64,000 nucleotides of DNA from contig CABXUS010000004.1 in NCBI GenBank assembly GCA_902515405.1, forward strand, positions 1 through 64,000, read 5' to 3'. The translations under genes were made by a program, and so were the position numbers. Source of the stretch: an uncultured Bacteroidota bacterium (GTDB taxonomy: Bacteria > Bacteroidota > Bacteroidia > Flavobacteriales > Flavobacteriaceae). This document shows positions 53,230 through 62,116 of this stretch, piece by piece. The notes under the pieces are model-generated. The model saw only the letters and a list, made by a program, of their open reading frames with translations. It searched no databases and was not told the origin of the DNA. Position 1 is the stretch's first letter; every line of letters begins with the position of its first letter.

Positions 53230-53230
53230 T

Positions 53231-53722
53231 ATGTATGCTGTTATTGACATAGAAACAAGTGGGGGAAAATTTAATGAAGAAAAAATAATTGAAATAGCAA
53301 TAATAATATTTGATGGGAAAAAAATTAAAGAGACTTTTTCTAGATTAATTAATCCAGGTTTAAAAGTTGATTATTATGTTCAAAAACTAACAGGAATCAA
53401 ATCTTCAGATCTAAAAAATAAAAAATTTTTTAAAAAATATGCAAAAAGTATATATGAGCTAATTAATGGTAAGATAATAATTGGACATAATGTTGAATAT
53501 GATTATAGAGTTTTAAAAAATGAACTTAAAGCATGTAAAATTGAATTATCTGAAAAATCTATTTGTACCATTGAATTATGTAAAATGAAATATAAAGATT
53601 TAGATTTTTATAATTTAAATTTTCTTTGTAAACACTTTGATATTAAGTTGAATAATCACCACAGAGCATTAGATGATGCTAAAGCAACTTTAAGTTTATT
53701 TAAAATCTTAAAGAATGGGTAA
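53231..53722 (+). CDS. Stand-alone DEDDh 3'-5' exonuclease (DnaQ-like)
   Basis: A single exonuclease domain of 163 aa, the size of DnaQ's catalytic half. DEDDh motifs: YAVIDIETSGGKFNEEKIIE (first Asp and Glu), IIIGHNVEYDYRVLKNEL (second Asp) and NNHHRALDDAKATLSLFK (His and last Asp). It may proofread, or degrade RNA or DNA ends. The ATG at 53231 follows the YggS stop by one base; an ATG at 53204 overlaps YggS and is less likely. It overlaps miaA by eight bases. Confidence 0.9.
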   Translation: MYAVIDIETSGGKFNEEKIIEIAIIIFDGKKIKETFSRLINPGLKVDYYVQKLTGIKSSDLKNKKFFKKYAKSIYELINGKIIIGHNVEYDYRVLKNELKACKIELSEKSICTIELCKMKYKDLDFYNLNFLCKHFDIKLNNHHRALDDAKATLSLFKILKNG

Positions 53723-54617
53723 TTATTTAATAAGTATTTCAGGACCTACAGCTATTGGAAAAACAACCTTATCAATTAATTTAGCGAAAGAATTAAATAC
53801 TGAAATCATTTCATTTGATTCAAGACAGTTCTATAAAGAAATGTCAATTGGTACAGCTGTTCCTAGTAAACTTGAGTTAGATAAAGTTAAACACCATTTC
53901 GTACAACATAAATCAATCCACGATAGATACAATATTTCTACTTTTTCATCTGATGCTAAAAAGAAAATTAAAGAGTTATTTATAAAAAATAAAAATATAA
54001 TATTAGTTGGAGGTTCATACATGTATTTAAAATCAATTATTTATGGAATTGATGATATTCCTAAGGCTCCTGCTAAAATAAGAGATGAATTAAACATAAA
54101 CTATAATATAATTGGAATTGAATATCTTCAAAACCAACTTAAATTGTTAGATCCTGAATACTATAAAAAAGTTGATTTAAGAAATCATCGAAGATTAATT
54201 AGGGCATTAGAGGTTTGTTTGCATACAAAAAAACCTTTTTCTTCTTTTTTAAAAAGACCAAATAAAAAGAATTATAATCATATTTCAATTTCTTTAAAAA
54301 TGGAAAGAGAAAAATTATATAAAAGAATAAACAACAGGGTCGATGCAATGCTAAAAAATGGTTTGATTGAAGAAGTTAAAACCCTATATGGTCATCGTGA
54401 ATTAAACACATTAAATACTATCGGATATAAAGAGTTGTTCAAATATTTTGGTGGATTTTGTACAAAAGACAATGCAATTGATGAAATTAAGAAAAATACC
54501 AGAAGGTTTGCCAAGAAACAAATTACTTGGCTAAGCAACAACGATAATCATTATTGGATTGATCCAGAAATATCAACTAATAAATTAAAAAATAAGTTAA
54601 ACCAAGTAATTGGTTAG
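53715..54617 (+). CDS. miaA: tRNA dimethylallyltransferase
   Basis: Adds dimethylallyl to A37 of tRNAs that read codons beginning with U. The P-loop ISGPTAIGKTTLSINLA (residues about 9-25), SFDSRQFYKEMSIGTAVPS (DSRQ motif), HHFVQHKSIHDRYN, VGGSYMYLKSIIYG (GGSxxY) and LRNHRRLIRALEVCL match the family; IGYKELFKYFGG and RRFAKKQITWL are in the C-terminal half. It is 300 aa, normal. Its 3' end overlaps that of purC by 21 bases. Confidence 0.96.
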   Translation: MGNYLISISGPTAIGKTTLSINLAKELNTEIISFDSRQFYKEMSIGTAVPSKLELDKVKHHFVQHKSIHDRYNISTFSSDAKKKIKELFIKNKNIILVGGSYMYLKSIIYGIDDIPKAPAKIRDELNINYNIIGIEYLQNQLKLLDPEYYKKVDLRNHRRLIRALEVCLHTKKPFSSFLKRPNKKNYNHISISLKMEREKLYKRINNRVDAMLKNGLIEEVKTLYGHRELNTLNTIGYKELFKYFGGFCTKDNAIDEIKKNTRRFAKKQITWLSNNDNHYWIDPEISTNKLKNKLNQVIG

Positions 54618-55544
54618 ATTTTTTTGTATCCTATCTGTTATGTTTTTGTTCTTTGGTTCTAAAAATCTTTTACCTAAAAGCTTTTCATATAATTCAATAT
54701 ATCTTTTAGAAACCATTGATATAACATCTTCATTAATTTCAGGAATTAATTGATTTTTTAGTCCTCTGAAATTATTTAACATAAGCCATTCTCTAAAAAA
54801 CTCTTTAGATAATTGTTTTTGCTTAAGACCTTTTTCTTGTAATTCTTCATATGAATCAAAATAAAAATATCTTGAACTATCAGGTGTGTGTATTTCATCA
54901 ATTAAAGTAATAGTTCCACTTTGATCATGTCCAAATTCATATTTTGTATCAACAAGAATTAGACCTTGTTTATTAGCAATTTCACTTCCTCTTTTATATA
55001 AGGACAAGCTTATCTCACAGATTTTATCATAATCTTCCTTTGATAATAATTTTTGTTTTATTATTTGAGTCGGATTAATGTCTTGATCATGAAGTCCTTG
55101 ATTAGCTTTAGTTGTTGGTGTTATAATTGGGAATTTAAATTTATCATTTTCTTTCATTCCATTTTGCATTTTATTGCCACAGATTTCTCTTTTACCACTA
55201 TTATATTCTCTGAAAGCATGGCCAGAGAGATATCCTCTTATAACCATTTCAACCTTTATTGGATTGCATTTTTTTCCAATAGAAACATTAGGGTCTGGAT
55301 TGCTTATAAGCCAGTTAGGTACGATGTCATTTGTTTTGTTTAACATTTCAACTGCAATTTGATTTAAAACCTGCCCCTTATATGTTATTCCTTTTGGCAT
55401 TACCACATCAAAAGCAGATATTCTATCACTAGCAATCATTACAAGAATGTTATTGTCTAAAGTATATACATCTCTAACCTTACCCTCGTATTTATTTAAT
55501 TGATTTTTAAATACAAAATTTGATTTATTTAAAATGTTAATCAT
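54597..55544 (-). CDS. purC: Phosphoribosylaminoimidazole-succinocarboxamide synthase
   Basis: Ligates aspartate to CAIR in purine biosynthesis. YEGKVRDVYTLDNNILVMI at residues about 19-38, SDRISAFDVVMPKGITYKGQ, VEMVIRGYLSGHAFREYNS, PTTKANQGLHDQDI and LVDTKYEFGHDQSGTI follow the family order. The 315 aa length is that of the long Bacteroidota-type enzyme. The start overlaps the phoH stop by eight bases, so the two genes are cotranscribed. Confidence 0.95.
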   Translation of the reverse strand: MINILNKSNFVFKNQLNKYEGKVRDVYTLDNNILVMIASDRISAFDVVMPKGITYKGQVLNQIAVEMLNKTNDIVPNWLISNPDPNVSIGKKCNPIKVEMVIRGYLSGHAFREYNSGKREICGNKMQNGMKENDKFKFPIITPTTKANQGLHDQDINPTQIIKQKLLSKEDYDKICEISLSLYKRGSEIANKQGLILVDTKYEFGHDQSGTITLIDEIHTPDSSRYFYFDSYEELQEKGLKQKQLSKEFFREWLMLNNFRGLKNQLIPEINEDVISMVSKRYIELYEKLLGKRFLEPKNKNITDRIQKNLTNYLV

Positions 55545-56484
55545 TTATCTTTTTTTTTGAATAGGCATCAATAATATTTCTAACAAGTTTATGCCTTATA
55601 ACATCACTTCCATCCAAATATACAATTTCAATACCTTCAATTCCTTGAAGAACTACGTTTGCTTCTTTAATTCCAGATTTACCTGATTTTGGAAGGTCAA
55701 TTTGGCCAGGGTCTCCAGTTATCATAAATTTTGCTTTTTTTCCCATTCTAGTAAGAAACATTTTCATTTGATTTTGAGAAGTGTTTTGTGCTTCATCTAA
55801 GATAACAAATGCATTATCTAAAGTTCTACCTCTCATATATGCTAATGGTGCAATCTCTATAATACCTCTCTTAATATAATCTTCAAGCTTATCATGAGGA
55901 ATCATATCTTTTAAAGCATCATACAGAGGTTGCATGTAGGGATCAAGTTTATCTTTTAGATCACCAGGTAAAAAACCAAGATTTTCTCCAGCTTCAACTG
56001 CTGGACGAGTTAAAATTATTCTTTTAACTTCTTTGTTTTTTAATGCTTTAACTGCTAATGCAACTCCAGTGTATGTCTTTCCAGTTCCAGCAGGACCAAT
56101 TGCAAAAACCATATCATTTTTTTCAAAGGCTTCTAGAATTTTTATTTGATTTAATGTGTGGGCTTTTATCTTTTTTTTATTAGTTCCAAATAGAATAACT
56201 CTACCGTTTTTATTTTTCAATAGCTTGTCTCCATTTCCTTTAATAATTTGAGATAATATTGACTCATTTAAATCTTCTTTATTTCTAAGAAAATAGACAA
56301 TTGAATCTAATACAATACAAATATTTAAAATATCTTTACCAGCACCCTGAATTAAAATTTTATCTGCATGAGGTTTGATTTTTAAATCTTTAAAGCTTTT
56401 TTTTAAATATTTTATTATATCTATTTCAGAATCATAAAAATCGGATGGATGTAATTCCTTGATGTAATATTCAAATTTTTCCAA
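55537..56484 (-). CDS. phoH: PhoH-like ATPase
   Basis: A cytosolic P-loop ATPase of the PhoH family, thought to act on RNA; often found near ybeY and related genes. FAIGPAGTGKTYTGVALAVK (Walker A near residues 133-150), ILTRPAVEAGENLGFLPGDL, FVILDEAQNTSQNQMKMFL (Walker B), RMGKKAKFMITGDPGQIDLP and GSDVIRHKLVRNIIDAY are typical. The start is TTG at 56484, the only codon that fits upstream of the conserved region. It is 315 aa. Confidence 0.93.
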   Translation of the reverse strand: MEKFEYYIKELHPSDFYDSEIDIIKYLKKSFKDLKIKPHADKILIQGAGKDILNICIVLDSIVYFLRNKEDLNESILSQIIKGNGDKLLKNKNGRVILFGTNKKKIKAHTLNQIKILEAFEKNDMVFAIGPAGTGKTYTGVALAVKALKNKEVKRIILTRPAVEAGENLGFLPGDLKDKLDPYMQPLYDALKDMIPHDKLEDYIKRGIIEIAPLAYMRGRTLDNAFVILDEAQNTSQNQMKMFLTRMGKKAKFMITGDPGQIDLPKSGKSGIKEANVVLQGIEGIEIVYLDGSDVIRHKLVRNIIDAYSKKKIND

Positions 56485-56495
56485 AAAATTCTAAG

Positions 56496-56503
56496 TAGTT
56501 TTG
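56496..56503 (+). promoter_or_regulatory. -7 promoter box (TAnnTTTG) in the phoH divergent gap
   Basis: TAGTTTTG matches exactly and lies 46 bases before the ATG at 56550, in a 65-base gap between divergent genes. This gives a leader of about 40 bases, in contrast with the short leaders elsewhere. Confidence 0.38.
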
Positions 56504-56549
56504 TAATTCAGTAAATTTATATAAAATAATGTTATCATATAATTAATAT

Positions 56550-57374
56550 ATGTCAATAATTACCTTAACCACTGACTTTGGTATTAAAGATTTTAACGTC
56601 TCAATTTTTAAGGGATTATTAAACATTGAACTTGATAACCCAAAAATCATTGATATATCGCATGAAATTTCTCCTTTTAATATAATTGAAGGTGCATATG
56701 TTATTAAAAATGCCTACAGAAATTTTCCAAGAGGATCAATTCACATAGTTGATATTGATTCTGAAAAAACACCTGAACAAACTCATCTTGTTGTTGAAAT
56801 GGATGAACATTTTTTTGTTTGTGCAGATAATGGAATAACATCATTAATTTCAAATAATATTAAACCATCAAAAATAATTGAAATAAATATTAATAATAAC
56901 ACTTCTTTCTCATCAATTGAAACCTTTGTGAAAGTTACTTCTCATATTTACAGAGGAGGTCATTTAAATTTAATTGGATCTGAAATATTTAATATTAAGG
57001 AGTTAATAGATTTAAAAACAGTTGTAAAATCTAAAAATGAATTATTATGCAATGTAGTATATATTGATAATTACGGAAATGTTATTACTAACGTTACAAA
57101 ATCATTTTTTGAAAAATTTTCTATGTCTAGATCTTTTACAATTAATGCTAGAAACATAAAGTTTAATAAAATCTATAATTCATATTCTGATGCAATTAAT
57201 TTTGACAAAGAAAAAAAATATAGAGAGGAAGATGGTAAAAAAATTGCCCTATTTAATTCTTCAGGATTTTTAGAGTTATCGATTTACAAAAGCAATCCTA
57301 AAACAAGTGGCGGAGCAAACACTTTATTTGGCTTAAACTATGGTGATACAATTTCGATTATTTTTGTAGATTAA
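56550..57374 (+). CDS. SAM hydroxide adenosyltransferase-like protein (DUF62)
   Basis: The N-terminus ITLTTDFGIKDFNVSIFKGL is the DUF62/fluorinase-family opening, and FVCADNGITSLI plus the C-terminal VVYIDNYGNVITNV and GLNYGDTISI are typical. Relatives cleave SAM to adenosine and methionine with water. The usual VDPGVGxxRR segment reads VDIDSEKTPEQTHLVVEMDE here, without a clear Arg; this variant looks lineage-typical to me, but it leaves the activity in doubt. It is 274 aa and has its own promoter box upstream. Confidence 0.8.
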   Translation: MSIITLTTDFGIKDFNVSIFKGLLNIELDNPKIIDISHEISPFNIIEGAYVIKNAYRNFPRGSIHIVDIDSEKTPEQTHLVVEMDEHFFVCADNGITSLISNNIKPSKIIEININNNTSFSSIETFVKVTSHIYRGGHLNLIGSEIFNIKELIDLKTVVKSKNELLCNVVYIDNYGNVITNVTKSFFEKFSMSRSFTINARNIKFNKIYNSYSDAINFDKEKKYREEDGKKIALFNSSGFLELSIYKSNPKTSGGANTLFGLNYGDTISIIFVD

Positions 57375-57427
57375 ATGTTAATAAATAAATTTTATATTCC
57401 TTTACTTTTCGATATCTTTAAGTTTAT

Positions 57428-58540
57428 ATGAAATTCATTATATCTTCCTCAGAATTATTAAAAAATTTACAGATTCTAGGATCTATTTTAAACACAAATA
57501 ATACATTGCCTATTCTTGACAATTTTTTATTTGATATTGATAATAATAATCTAACTATTACTTCATCAGATCTTGAAACTTCTTTGTCATCAAAAATATC
57601 AATAGAATCTTCTATTGATATTAAGATTGCTATTCCGGCAAAATTATTAATAGATATATTAAAATCTCTCCCTGATCAACCATTAACTTTTTCATTGGAA
57701 AAAAATATTCTTGAGATTAATTCTAATAATGGCAAATATGCACTTTCATACATGAATGGCGATGAATTTCCAAAATCAATTATTATCGAAGATGCTTCTG
57801 AGATAATTTTTGATTCAAATGTTTTATTGAATATCATTAATTCAACAATATTTGCATCAGGAAACGATGATTTAAGACCTGTTATGTCAGGAGTTTTCTT
57901 TCAAATCAATTCCGAAAATGCATGTTTTGTAGCAACTGATGCACATAAATTAGTTAAATACATAAGAAATGATATCAAATCTGAATCTTCTGTAGAATTT
58001 ATTGCTCCTAATAAGCCATTAAATATATTAAAATCGATTTTACCTGAAAAAAAGGCAGATGTAAAAGTTTTTTACAACAAAACAAATGCAATTTTTAGTT
58101 TTTTAAACTTTACTTTAATATGTAGATTAATTGATGGTAAGTTTCCAAACTATGAAGCTGTAATTCCAAAAGAAAACCCTAATATTTTAGAAATTGATAG
58201 AATTCAGTTGTTGAATTCAACAAAGAGAGCAAGTATTTTTTCAAGTAAAACTACAAATCAAGTAAAATTTGAAATAAAAGGTAATCTTCTTCAAATTTCA
58301 GCTGAAGATTTAGATTTTAATAACAAAGCTGAGGAGACACTTGAGTGTAATTATAACGGTGAAGATATTGCAATTGGTTTTAATTCAAGATTTATAATTG
58401 AAATGTTAAACAATTTATCATCTGAATTGGTTAAAGTAGAGTTGTCATCTCCTAATCGTGCTGGATTAATATCTCCAATTAATCAAAATGACGATAACAA
58501 TCAAATTACAATGTTGGTTATGCCAATAATGTTAAGTTAA
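57428..58540 (+). CDS. dnaN: DNA polymerase III sliding clamp (beta subunit)
   Basis: The processivity clamp of replication. The three-domain repeat is clear: NTLPILDNFLFDIDNNNLTI in domain 1, LRPVMSGVFFQINSENACFV then TDAHKLVKY in domain 2, LICRLIDGKFPNYEAVIPKE near residues 235-255, and FNSRFIIEML plus the terminal MLVMPIMLS of domain 3. It is 370 aa, the usual size. It is not next to dnaA here. Its stop abuts the stop of the aldehyde dehydrogenase gene (58540/58541), so no terminator separates them. Confidence 0.97.
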   Translation: MKFIISSSELLKNLQILGSILNTNNTLPILDNFLFDIDNNNLTITSSDLETSLSSKISIESSIDIKIAIPAKLLIDILKSLPDQPLTFSLEKNILEINSNNGKYALSYMNGDEFPKSIIIEDASEIIFDSNVLLNIINSTIFASGNDDLRPVMSGVFFQINSENACFVATDAHKLVKYIRNDIKSESSVEFIAPNKPLNILKSILPEKKADVKVFYNKTNAIFSFLNFTLICRLIDGKFPNYEAVIPKENPNILEIDRIQLLNSTKRASIFSSKTTNQVKFEIKGNLLQISAEDLDFNNKAEETLECNYNGEDIAIGFNSRFIIEMLNNLSSELVKVELSSPNRAGLISPINQNDDNNQITMLVMPIMLS

Positions 58541-60124
58541 TTATAGGTAATAATCAGTTCTTATAAAATTTGATTTTTTATTATCAATCAACTTTCTCAA
58601 TATCTCCTTGTTTTTAGGATTGTCCTTTGATGCAACAAAAGTTCTGATTGAGAAAGATCTTAATGCATCGTGAACGCTTAATGTAGCGACGGCAGAATCT
58701 TTTCTTCCGGTAAAGGGATATATATCAGGACCTCTTTGACAAGAACTATTTAAATTAACTCTACACACTAAATTTACGAGAGAATCTATTATTGGACCTA
58801 ACTTCTCTTCAGAATTACCAAATAAACTAACTTGCTGACCATAATTTGATTCAGCCATATAATTAATTGGAGAATTTATATCTGAAAATGATATTATTGG
58901 AATTACTGGCCCAAATTGCTCTTCTTTATAAACATCCATTGTTTTGTCTACAGGATATAAAACTGCAGGAAAAACATAATTTTTACTTTTTTTTCCTCCA
59001 TTTTTATTAATTATTTTAGCTCCTTTGCTTGTTGCATCATCTATTAAATCACTAATATATTTAGGTTTATTTGGCTCTGGTAAAGGCGTTAACAAGGTGT
59101 TTTCCCAAGGAAGTCCAAGCTTTAATGAATCAATTTTATTACAAAATTTATCTAAGAAATCTTTTTTAATTTTTTCATGTACATAAATAATTTTTATTGC
59201 AGTACATCTTTGACCATTATATGAAAGTGATCCATTAATACATTCATTAACAGTTAATTCTAAATCTGCATCGTCCATAATTATCGCAGGATTTTTAGCT
59301 TCTAAACCTAAGACAAGTCTGAGTCTATTTTTTTGAGGATGTAGATCTTGTAATGAAACTGCTGATGAACTATGACCAATTAATGCAAGTACATTTATTT
59401 TGCCTGTTTTCATAATTGGTGATGCAATTTCTCTACCTCTACCGAAAATAATATTAACTACACCAGGTGGAAATGACTTTTGGAAGGCATCTAGTAACGG
59501 AGCAATTAGTAAAACACCATGTTTTGCAGGTTTGAAAATAGCCGTATTACCCATGATTATAGCTGGTATAAGAAGGGCAAATGTTTCGTTTAGAGGATAG
59601 TTGTAAGGGCCAAGACATAAAACAACTCCAAGCGGGCCTCTTCTTATTAACGCCCTTACTCCTGAATTATTATGAAATGATGCGCCATCTCTATCAATTT
59701 TTTTGTATTCAATAATTGTTTCATTTATGTAATCAACAGTCCTGTCAAATTCTTTTTCAGAATCTTTTAAATTCTTACCAATTTCCCACATTAATAATTT
59801 TACAATTTCCTCACGCTTTATTTTCATTTGATCAACAAATTTTTGCATGCAATTTATTCTTTCATAAACTTTCATTGTTGGCCAATCTCCTGTACCATTT
59901 GAATAAGCCTTATCAGCTGATTCTAAAGCTTCTAATGCGTGTTTTTCATCCATTTTAGGTGTTTTACCTAAAAGGACATAGTCATCATCTTTATGTCCTG
60001 ACAATAAAGTTGAAATAACATCTGTAAACTCACCTTTCCATTTACCAATCTTACCATTAATAAGAAATGTATCATGGTAAATAGGTTCATTGATTTTGAA
60101 CTCTTCAGGAATATTATCTTTCAT
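58541..60124 (-). CDS. NADP-dependent glyceraldehyde-3-phosphate dehydrogenase (GapN-type ALDH)
   Basis: An aldehyde dehydrogenase of 527 aa, oxidising glyceraldehyde-3-P directly to 3-phosphoglycerate with NADP and no ATP yield. [20 protein letters not shown] (residues about 170-190), [18 protein letters not shown], the catalytic Cys in [19 protein letters not shown] and [14 protein letters not shown] (catalytic Glu) are present. [20 protein letters not shown] followed by [16 protein letters not shown] near the C-terminus is the GapN-specific region. A role in making NADPH is likely. Followed upstream by the ilv operon on the same strand with a five-base gap. Confidence 0.88.
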   Translation of the reverse strand: MKDNIPEEFKINEPIYHDTFLINGKIGKWKGEFTDVISTLLSGHKDDDYVLLGKTPKMDEKHALEALESADKAYSNGTGDWPTMKVYERINCMQKFVDQMKIKREEIVKLLMWEIGKNLKDSEKEFDRTVDYINETIIEYKKIDRDGASFHNNSGVRALIRRGPLGVVLCLGPYNYPLNETFALLIPAIIMGNTAIFKPAKHGVLLIAPLLDAFQKSFPPGVVNIIFGRGREIASPIMKTGKINVLALIGHSSSAVSLQDLHPQKNRLRLVLGLEAKNPAIIMDDADLELTVNECINGSLSYNGQRCTAIKIIYVHEKIKKDFLDKFCNKIDSLKLGLPWENTLLTPLPEPNKPKYISDLIDDATSKGAKIINKNGGKKSKNYVFPAVLYPVDKTMDVYKEEQFGPVIPIISFSDINSPINYMAESNYGQQVSLFGNSEEKLGPIIDSLVNLVCRVNLNSSCQRGPDIYPFTGRKDSAVATLSVHDALRSFSIRTFVASKDNPKNKEILRKLIDNKKSNFIRTDYYL

Positions 60125-60129
60125 ATATA

Positions 60130-61596
60130 TTATTTTAATTTTTTCATATTCCCCATATTTTTTCTAAGAGAAATACCAATTTTTTCTATTCTATGATTTT
60201 TGGTTTGATCATCGTATCTAATAAGTAAATCTTTATTTGATTCATTTATCTCAGAAATTGAGCCTATATGATTTTTATTTATTTTTTTCATGAATTCAGT
60301 TAAAAGAGGCAAGCATGATTTATTAAATAAATAACATCCATATTCAGCAGTATCTGAAATTATTCTGTTCATTTCATACAGTTTTTTTCTAGCAACAAGA
60401 TTTGCTATTAAGGGGAGTTCATGTAGAGATTCATAGTATGCAGATTCATCAATTATACCATTTTTAACCATTGTTTCAAAGGCAAGCTCTACTCCAGACT
60501 TAACAAATGCAATTATTAAAATACCTTTTCTAAAAAAATCATCATTTGATATTTCAATATCAGATGCTGGTGTCTTTTCAAAATTTGTATCACCTGTCTG
60601 TTCTCTCCATTTTAGTAGATTATGATCATTGTTTTCCCAGTCTTTCATCATGTTTGAAGAGAATTTACCAGTTAATATGTCAGTCATGTGTTTATTGAAT
60701 AATGGAGTCATAATTGTTTTTAATTCGTCAGACAGTTTATGAGTTAGAAGCCTGGAATTATCATCTAATTTATTTATCATTCCAGTTATTCCATTATGTT
60801 TTAGCTCCTCAGTTATAGTCTCCCATCCATATTGAATTAATTTAGAAGAGAATCCACTATCATATCCTAATTCTATCATTTTGTTGAAACACAAAATTGA
60901 ACCAGTTTGTAAAACACCACACAATATAGTTTGCTCGCCCATTAAATCAGATTTAACTTCAGCAACAAATGATGACTCTAAAACTCCTGCTTTATGGCCA
61001 CCTGTAGAGACTGCATATGCTTTTGCAAATTCTAATCCTTCTCCATTTGGATCATTTACAGGATGTACTGCTATTAAAGTTGGTACTCCAAAACCACGTA
61101 AATATTCCTCTCTAACTTCAGTTCCTGGGCATTTAGGTGCAACCATAATTACTGTAATGTCTTTTCTTATTTTTACACCTTCTTCAACTATATTAAAACC
61201 ATGTGAATATGACAAAATTGAATTTTCTTTCATTAATGGCATAGCTTGATTAACTACAGCTGTATGGTTTTTGTCTGGTGTTAAATTTATTACCATATCA
61301 GCTTGAGGAACTAATTCTTCAAACGTTCCAATTTTAAAATTATTTTTTGAAGCATTTAAAAAAGATTCTTTTTTATTTGATATTGAAGACTGCCTTAATA
61401 CATATGAAATATCTAAGCCTGAATCTCTCATGTTAAGACCTTGATTTAAGCCTTGAGCACCACATCCAATAATTACAATTTTTTTATCAATCAACATATT
61501 TATTCCATCAGAGAATTCTTCAGATTTCATAAATCTACATTTACTTAGCTGTGATATTTTATCTTTTTTTGAAAGTGAATTAAAGTAGTTATTCAT
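60130..61596 (-). CDS. ilvC: Ketol-acid reductoisomerase, class II (long form)
   Basis: Converts acetolactate or acetohydroxybutyrate to dihydroxy acids in Ile/Val synthesis with [25 protein letters not shown] near residues 32-52 is the cofactor loop, and [41 protein letters not shown] with acidic metal ligands, and a duplicated C-terminal domain follow. At 488 aa it is the class II form, as in E. coli (491 aa), rather than the 330-aa class I. It overlaps ilvN by eight bases. Confidence 0.96.
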   Translation of the reverse strand: MNNYFNSLSKKDKISQLSKCRFMKSEEFSDGINMLIDKKIVIIGCGAQGLNQGLNMRDSGLDISYVLRQSSISNKKESFLNASKNNFKIGTFEELVPQADMVINLTPDKNHTAVVNQAMPLMKENSILSYSHGFNIVEEGVKIRKDITVIMVAPKCPGTEVREEYLRGFGVPTLIAVHPVNDPNGEGLEFAKAYAVSTGGHKAGVLESSFVAEVKSDLMGEQTILCGVLQTGSILCFNKMIELGYDSGFSSKLIQYGWETITEELKHNGITGMINKLDDNSRLLTHKLSDELKTIMTPLFNKHMTDILTGKFSSNMMKDWENNDHNLLKWREQTGDTNFEKTPASDIEISNDDFFRKGILIIAFVKSGVELAFETMVKNGIIDESAYYESLHELPLIANLVARKKLYEMNRIISDTAEYGCYLFNKSCLPLLTEFMKKINKNHIGSISEINESNKDLLIRYDDQTKNHRIEKIGISLRKNMGNMKKLK

Positions 61597-62116
61597 TTTT
61601 ATTAGATTTTAAAAATTTTGTTATCTCCATTGATTCCTTTGATACAGAAATTCTTCCTGATCTAACAAACTGAAGCAAACCATATTTTTTAAGTTTATTG
61701 TAAAGGTCATCCGTTTCTTCTTTCCATCCTGTTTTTTCAATTACAAAATAGTCTGGTTTAACAGTAACAATATTGGCTCTGCTTTCTTTTATAATATTTT
61801 GAATTTTTCTTTCTTTAAATAATGATTTTGATTTTACCTTATAAAGAGCTGTTTGTAAATAAATAATCTCTTTATCAGTATGTGAAAAAGCGGCAATAAC
61901 TTCAATTTGTTTTTCAATCTGTTTAATAATTTTTTTTATTTTTTCCTTATCTACTTTAACAACGATTATAAATCTGTGAACATTAGGAATTTCAGACTCA
62001 GAAGATGTAATGCTTCTTATATTTATATGTCTTTTTAAGAAAATAGCAGAAATTCTATTTAATAATCCAACATTGTTTTCAGTATATATTGATATAGTAT
62101 ATTTTATTTCATTCAT
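61589..62116 (-). CDS. ilvN: Acetolactate synthase small (regulatory) subunit
   Basis: The regulatory subunit of acetohydroxyacid synthase, conferring valine inhibition. The ACT domain is at residues 3-75: [20 protein letters not shown] and [13 protein letters not shown], then [12 protein letters not shown]. The C-terminal part has [20 protein letters not shown] and [20 protein letters not shown]. It is 175 aa, normal for the larger ilvH-like type. It overlaps both ilvB (one base) and ilvC (eight bases). Confidence 0.94.
   Translation of the reverse strand: MNEIKYTISIYTENNVGLLNRISAIFLKRHINIRSITSSESEIPNVHRFIIVVKVDKEKIKKIIKQIEKQIEVIAAFSHTDKEIIYLQTALYKVKSKSLFKERKIQNIIKESRANIVTVKPDYFVIEKTGWKEETDDLYNKLKKYGLLQFVRSGRISVSKESMEITKFLKSNKNE

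Noticed and set aside
53204..53230. Upstream ATG of the exonuclease gene
   Set aside because: It overlaps the YggS coding end; the ATG at 53231 gives the usual YAVIDIET start.
60881..61249. 122-codon plus-strand ORF inside ilvC
   Set aside because: Antisense shadow of a conserved enzyme; no signals or family match.
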